Assembly: GCA_003140655.1 (NCBI GenBank)
Contig: PLKR01000099.1
Span: 1-10,250, forward strand
From: Acidobacteriaceae bacterium
GTDB lineage: Bacteria > Acidobacteriota > Terriglobia > Terriglobales > Acidobacteriaceae
Direction: 5' to 3'
Length of the DNA stretch: 10,250 bases
Shown here piece after piece: positions 7,617 to 10,250 of this stretch. The position numbers and the translations under genes were made by a program. Below the pieces are notes generated by a model, which saw nothing but the letters and a program-made list of their open reading frames with translations, was not told where the DNA came from and did not search any database. Each line of letters starts with the position of its first letter. Positions within the stretch are counted from its first letter, which is position 1.

Positions 7617-8993
7617 CTATGCCTTCAGCGCACCCCCGCCCTGCGGAGTTCCGCTGCTGGCGCGCGGAAGCGAGTTCTTCTGAATTCCACACGCTGTCGC
7701 ATAGGTCCGCAGTATTAGCTGAATGTGATATCGAATGATTGCCTCTGGCTGTTGCTCGATTTGTCCTCCTCTGATCGCCGCATACTCCTGGGGAAGATAC
7801 TGGCTGACGAGCGTTAAGGGAAATGAGCGCGTCTTGAGGTTATCGAACAGGCGTCCGATTTCTGTTTGGACAGCGGGCTGGTGCCAGTAGTATCGGCAGC
7901 GGTCACTATAACTGTAGATTCGCGACAGGCGTAGTTGTCTCTCATCTCCGTGATAGTAGGAACGCCAATAGGCGGGTTTGCGCAGCATCGCCCGATCGAG
8001 GACTTCCCGCACCCGCGACAACCTCTGGCCTTTTCTCCCAGCAAGTAGCTCTCTTTCAATTGCGCTCAACGCGAACACAGCTTCCCGGAACGCGAAGGTC
8101 AACCATGGGCCCACTTTGAGAATTGCGAAGTGGTCTTCGACCATTTGAGCCAGAGCGCTGAGAGACTGGTAATCCGTGGAGTGCGCCTCATACACCAGCG
8201 AAGGACTGCCCGGCAATACTGCCGAGAGTGAGCGCGACATGCTGCGATCGTATTCAATTACAAAGTCGTTTCCGAACTCAACTCCGGGCTGCACCACCAC
8301 GCCGACCACTCTTTGCCAGGCTGCGGACAAGCCTTTCTGCTCAAAGGCCTGTTGAAAAATTTGCAGAGTCTGATGGAGGCTCTCGACGGTAGTCACTACG
8401 GGAGGTGCTCCTGATGCCGACTCGCCGCCTGGGGCTGGCACTTCGGTGCCGATGACATACAGAGGAGGGGCGGCACCGCGCGGCAAGTCTTTCAGCGCTT
8501 CTTCAGCAGCTTCGCAAAGCACTGCTGCCCGCTGCGCGACAATGTTTTCTGAAAGGACCTTTGCGTCATCAGCACACGCCATGCTCGCATCAAGATGGAT
8601 TTTTCCGTATCCGGCCAGCACGCAAGCACGGACCAGTTCGTAAGCCTTCTTCAAGGCGCGTTTCGACGCTGTGGCCCTCCATGGAAATGGTCCGAGATGG
8701 TCCCCGCCCAGCAATATTCGGTCTTTTGGAAGCCCCATGCGTTGCGCCTCTGAGTAAACAAAATCGGCGAACTGACTCGGAGTCTGTCCCGTGTAACCGC
8801 CCAGTTGATTGACTTGACTGGAAGTGGACTCCAAAAGGAGGAGAGAATCGTCGTCCATGGCCTGGTGGATGGCCGCGTCGATGACCCGGGGATGCGCGGA
8901 ACAAACCGCATAGACTCCGCCTCTTCCCAAGACGCGGTTTTGGATGATGATATCCTGCAGGATGGCGCTGGAGTTGCGGCGCTGCTGAATCAC
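7617..8993 (-). CDS. GatZ/KbaZ-family protein (class II D-tagatose-1,6-bisphosphate aldolase, non-catalytic subunit type)
   Basis: This soluble protein has 458 residues, against about 420 in E. coli GatZ. It follows that family along its length: VCSAHPRVI (30-38), ESTSSQVNQLGGYTG, GGDHLGP (96-102), KIHLDAS (131-137), VIGTEVPAPGG (180-190), VVVQPGVEF (232-240), YEAHSTDYQ (268-276) and HFAILKVGP (288-296). In enteric bacteria GatZ/KbaZ stabilises and activates the GatY/KbaY aldolase, which splits tagatose 1,6-bisphosphate in galactitol or N-acetylgalactosamine breakdown. No such partner lies in this window. Stand-alone members have been proposed to act as ketohexose-6-phosphate 4-epimerases, so that role is possible. 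I chose the GTG at 8993, with GGAGGAG 9 nt upstream; a TTG at 9032 would add 13 residues but has no good ribosome site. The last ~20 residues form a Ser/Gly-rich tail beyond the family core. Confidence 0.9.
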   Translation of the reverse strand: MIQQRRNSSAILQDIIIQNRVLGRGGVYAVCSAHPRVIDAAIHQAMDDDSLLLLESTSSQVNQLGGYTGQTPSQFADFVYSEAQRMGLPKDRILLGGDHLGPFPWRATASKRALKKAYELVRACVLAGYGKIHLDASMACADDAKVLSENIVAQRAAVLCEAAEEALKDLPRGAAPPLYVIGTEVPAPGGESASGAPPVVTTVESLHQTLQIFQQAFEQKGLSAAWQRVVGVVVQPGVEFGNDFVIEYDRSMSRSLSAVLPGSPSLVYEAHSTDYQSLSALAQMVEDHFAILKVGPWLTFAFREAVFALSAIERELLAGRKGQRLSRVREVLDRAMLRKPAYWRSYYHGDERQLRLSRIYSYSDRCRYYWHQPAVQTEIGRLFDNLKTRSFPLTLVSQYLPQEYAAIRGGQIEQQPEAIIRYHIQLILRTYATACGIQKNSLPRASSGTPQGGGALKA

Positions 8994-9002
8994 TGAGTTC
9001 TG

Positions 9003-9009
9003 CTCCTCC
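9003..9009 (-). promoter_or_regulatory. Ribosome binding site supporting the GTG start of the GatZ/KbaZ gene
   Basis: GGAGGAG on the minus strand lies 9 nt before GTG 8993. A second AGGAGG further upstream (about 9013-9018) would serve a TTG at 9011 with only 3 nt spacing. The exact start therefore remains open among GTG 8993, TTG 9011 and TTG 9032. Confidence 0.5.
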
Positions 9010-9070
9010 AAGAGCCTCCTCTCAAAGTCCAATCCTACGGGTCAGTGCCATCCGGGGAGACTTTTTCTGC

Positions 9071-9099
9071 ATATTACGAATAATTACGAATAAGTTCAA
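9071..9099 (-). promoter_or_regulatory. Predicted promoter of the GatZ/KbaZ gene
   Basis: On the minus strand TTGAAC (9099-9094) and TAATAT (9076-9071) are separated by 17 nt, each matching consensus at four of six positions. The gap is filled by the direct repeats of the candidate operator. The leader to GTG 8993 would be about 70 nt. It contains a 9-codon frame (9051-9022, MALTRRIGL) without a good ribosome site. Confidence 0.45.
9073..9092 (-). promoter_or_regulatory. Candidate operator, copy 2 (perfect tandem 10-mer)
   Basis: The plus strand has ATTACGAATA twice with no gap (9073-9082, 9083-9092). A third, weaker copy, GTATCGAATA at 9103-9112 (7/10 matches), is exactly two periods further on. 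With two preceding bases the block matches the motif before the receptor gene at 15 of 17 positions. It occupies the spacer between the predicted -35 and -10 of the GatZ/KbaZ promoter, a classic position for repression. Inferred function. Confidence 0.55.
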
Positions 9100-9113
9100 T
9101 ATGTATCGAATAC

Positions 9114-9129
9114 GCCGCCTCGCGGCGGC
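9114..9129. other. GC-rich perfect hairpin between divergent promoters
   Basis: GCCGCC (9114-9119), loop TCGC, GGCGGC (9124-9129): a 6-bp perfect stem. It sits upstream of both predicted promoters, so it is probably not transcribed from either. It may be a protein site or DNA spacer, or the end of something read through. No U-run flanks it. Confidence 0.35.
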
Positions 9130-9137
9130 ATTGCTCC

Positions 9138-9166
9138 TTGACAACACCCACGATAGAAAGTAAAAG
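9138..9166 (+). promoter_or_regulatory. Predicted promoter of the glycosidase gene
   Basis: A consensus TTGACA (9138-9143), a 17-nt spacer and TAAAAG (9161-9166). Both hexamers are the same as those predicted for the receptor promoter on the other strand, where the spacer is 18 nt. The untranslated leader to ATG 9247 would be about 75 nt. Confidence 0.5.
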
Positions 9167-9171
9167 GAATG

Positions 9172-9191
9172 GATTCGCAACATATCGCAAT
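9172..9191 (+). promoter_or_regulatory. Possible related operator pair downstream of the glycosidase -10
   Basis: TCGCAA occurs at 9175-9180 and 9185-9190, again with a 10-bp period, overlapping the expected transcription start. It shares the central CG and following A-rich step with the ATTACGAATA units but is clearly diverged from them. The relation is suggestive only. Confidence 0.3.
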
Positions 9192-9246
9192 TATCAGTGG
9201 GGGTGGGTCGGCGTGAGATTATGAAAATGGTCAGTGGGACTCTTCG

Positions 9247-10250
9247 ATGATCACGCGCCGGCGAGCCATCGCTCAAACTTGCTATACCTTGCTCGGACTT
9301 GCCCTGCCTCGTTGGGACTCGGGGCAGAATAGTTCGACCCAAGACTCTGCTCCTTCCGCTCCACCCGACGACTTTCCTGATCTTCGGCTGCAGAGCCCAG
9401 TTTTGCGGATTGAGTTCGACCACCGCCTCCGCAGTCGTATCGTCGCGTTGTTAGGGCCAAACCCAAAGCTGCTGGCTCCGTTTTCCGCGTCGGAGACGGT
9501 CATCGTTATTGGCATTCGCCCCTGGAGCGACTTTACCCTGAGCGCGAGTCATCGGGAGCATGTGTCTGACGCATTCGGCGCGGGCGACCGGCTGTCGCTG
9601 ACCGGCAAGTCCGGCGATTTGCGCAAGGACGTCTCGGTCACGATTTATTCTGAGTTTCCATCCTTCGCCATGTTTGACGTTACGTACACGAACGAAGGGA
9701 CTGCCCGACTCGCAATCCGCGGTTGGGCCAACCATCAATATTTACTGAGCGCTATGCCTGTGGCACGCGAACCCGCGTTCTGGTCTTACCAAAGCGGCTC
9801 CTACGAGAAGCGGCCGGACTGGGTGGTTCCATTGCGCGCAGGATTCAAGCAGGAAAATTTTCTTGGCATGAATGCCAGCGACTATGGCGGCGGTACTCCC
9901 ATTGTCGATGTCTGGCGCAAAGATCTTGGACTCGCGGTAGGTCACGTCGAGCCTGGGCCACGGCTCGTCTCACTTCCCGTTTCCATGCCCGACGCAAGTC
10001 ATGCCCGGGTGGCCGTCCGCTCCAATCGGGAGCGAACGCTGGAGCCGGGAGAGAGCTTCCATACTCTCCGCACCTTTGTCTCGGTGCATCAGGGAGACTA
10101 CTTTCGCACTCTCGCCGAATACCGCCGCCTCATGGTTAGGCAGGGATTTCAGATGGCTTCGGCGCCCGACAGCGCTTTTGGCCCGATCTGGTGTGCGTGG
10201 GGTTATGGCCGGTCGGTGCAACTGAAGCAGGTCTACGATACGCTTCCCAC
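9247..10250 (+). CDS. Exported alpha-galactosidase-like glycoside hydrolase (GH36 type), 3' end outside window
   Basis: The frame is open from 9217 to the window edge; ATG 9247 is the only start before the coding-like part, giving 334 codons in the window. The N-terminus MITRRRAIAQ followed by hydrophobic TCYTLLGLALP resembles a twin-arginine-type export signal, although no clear cleavage site is seen. Residues about 40-300 look like the N-terminal beta-sandwich of GH36-type alpha-galactosidases, including MNASDYGGGTPIVDVWRKDLGLA (from 208) and a GHVEPGPRLVSLPV stretch. FGPIWCAWGYGR (311-322) resembles the start of the catalytic barrel, with the WC-W pattern. The catalytic aspartates would lie beyond the window, so activity and specificity cannot be checked. 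It is divergent from the GatZ/KbaZ gene, which fits release of galactose feeding a tagatose-phosphate route. GH31 or GH97 are less likely alternatives. No strong ribosome site was found. Confidence 0.65.
   Translation, partial: MITRRRAIAQTCYTLLGLALPRWDSGQNSSTQDSAPSAPPDDFPDLRLQSPVLRIEFDHRLRSRIVALLGPNPKLLAPFSASETVIVIGIRPWSDFTLSASHREHVSDAFGAGDRLSLTGKSGDLRKDVSVTIYSEFPSFAMFDVTYTNEGTARLAIRGWANHQYLLSAMPVAREPAFWSYQSGSYEKRPDWVVPLRAGFKQENFLGMNASDYGGGTPIVDVWRKDLGLAVGHVEPGPRLVSLPVSMPDASHARVAVRSNRERTLEPGESFHTLRTFVSVHQGDYFRTLAEYRRLMVRQGFQMASAPDSAFGPIWCAWGYGRSVQLKQVYDTLP

Noticed and set aside
9022..9423. Minus-strand frame of 133 codons overlapping the divergent promoter region and the glycosidase start
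   Set aside because: It overlaps the strongly supported glycosidase frame and the promoter elements and has no recognisable protein features. Only its last 9 codons lie in the GatZ/KbaZ leader.

Overview
The window most resembles a chromosomal accessory segment from an Acidobacteriota genome (Solibacter/Koribacter-like). This is inferred from the gene content: an Oar-type TonB-dependent receptor of about 1,200 residues with an N-terminal carboxypeptidase-regulatory-like domain and no SusD partner, a secreted DUF1565/beta-helix protein ending in an Ig-like domain, and moderately high GC. No rRNA, tRNA, CRISPR array or recognisable transposase was seen.

Layout. Positions 1-1263 hold no convincing gene. 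This stretch carries three diverged copies of a structured intergenic repeat (a GGGG-NNN-CCCC hairpin followed by a TGACCCCCT box) and a short tandem CCCCCTTT tract. Positions 1264-1533 (minus) encode the beginning of a von Willebrand factor A (vWA) protein with the DTSGSM metal-site motif, cut off soon afterwards: a gene remnant. A 37-codon open stretch (1587-1700, plus) may be another remnant. Then come three minus-strand genes read right to left: a GatZ/KbaZ-family protein (7617-8993), a TonB-dependent receptor (3871-7488) and a secreted parallel beta-helix protein (1725-3806). The last two are only 64 bp apart and probably form one transcription unit. Divergently, on the plus strand, a signal-bearing alpha-galactosidase-like (GH36-type) glycosidase starts at 9247 and runs off the right edge.

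How the genes may work together. The glycosidase could release galactose from alpha-galactosides. The receptor could import oligosaccharides across the outer membrane. The beta-helix protein could bind or process glycan outside the cell or in the periplasm. The GatZ/KbaZ-type protein belongs to the tagatose-phosphate branch of galactose metabolism. Together they look like a compact galactoside-utilisation locus without SusD. No catalytic GatY/KbaY aldolase, kinase, inner-membrane transporter or regulator lies in the window.

The most interesting signal is regulatory. A near-identical 17-bp motif (ATATTACGAAnnATTAC, 15/17 identical) sits in front of both the receptor and the GatZ/KbaZ gene, built from 10-bp-period direct repeats. 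In front of GatZ/KbaZ it fills the gap between good -35 and -10 hexamers. A related 10-bp-period pair (TCGCAA twice) lies just after the predicted -10 of the glycosidase. This suggests a single regulator controlling the whole locus.
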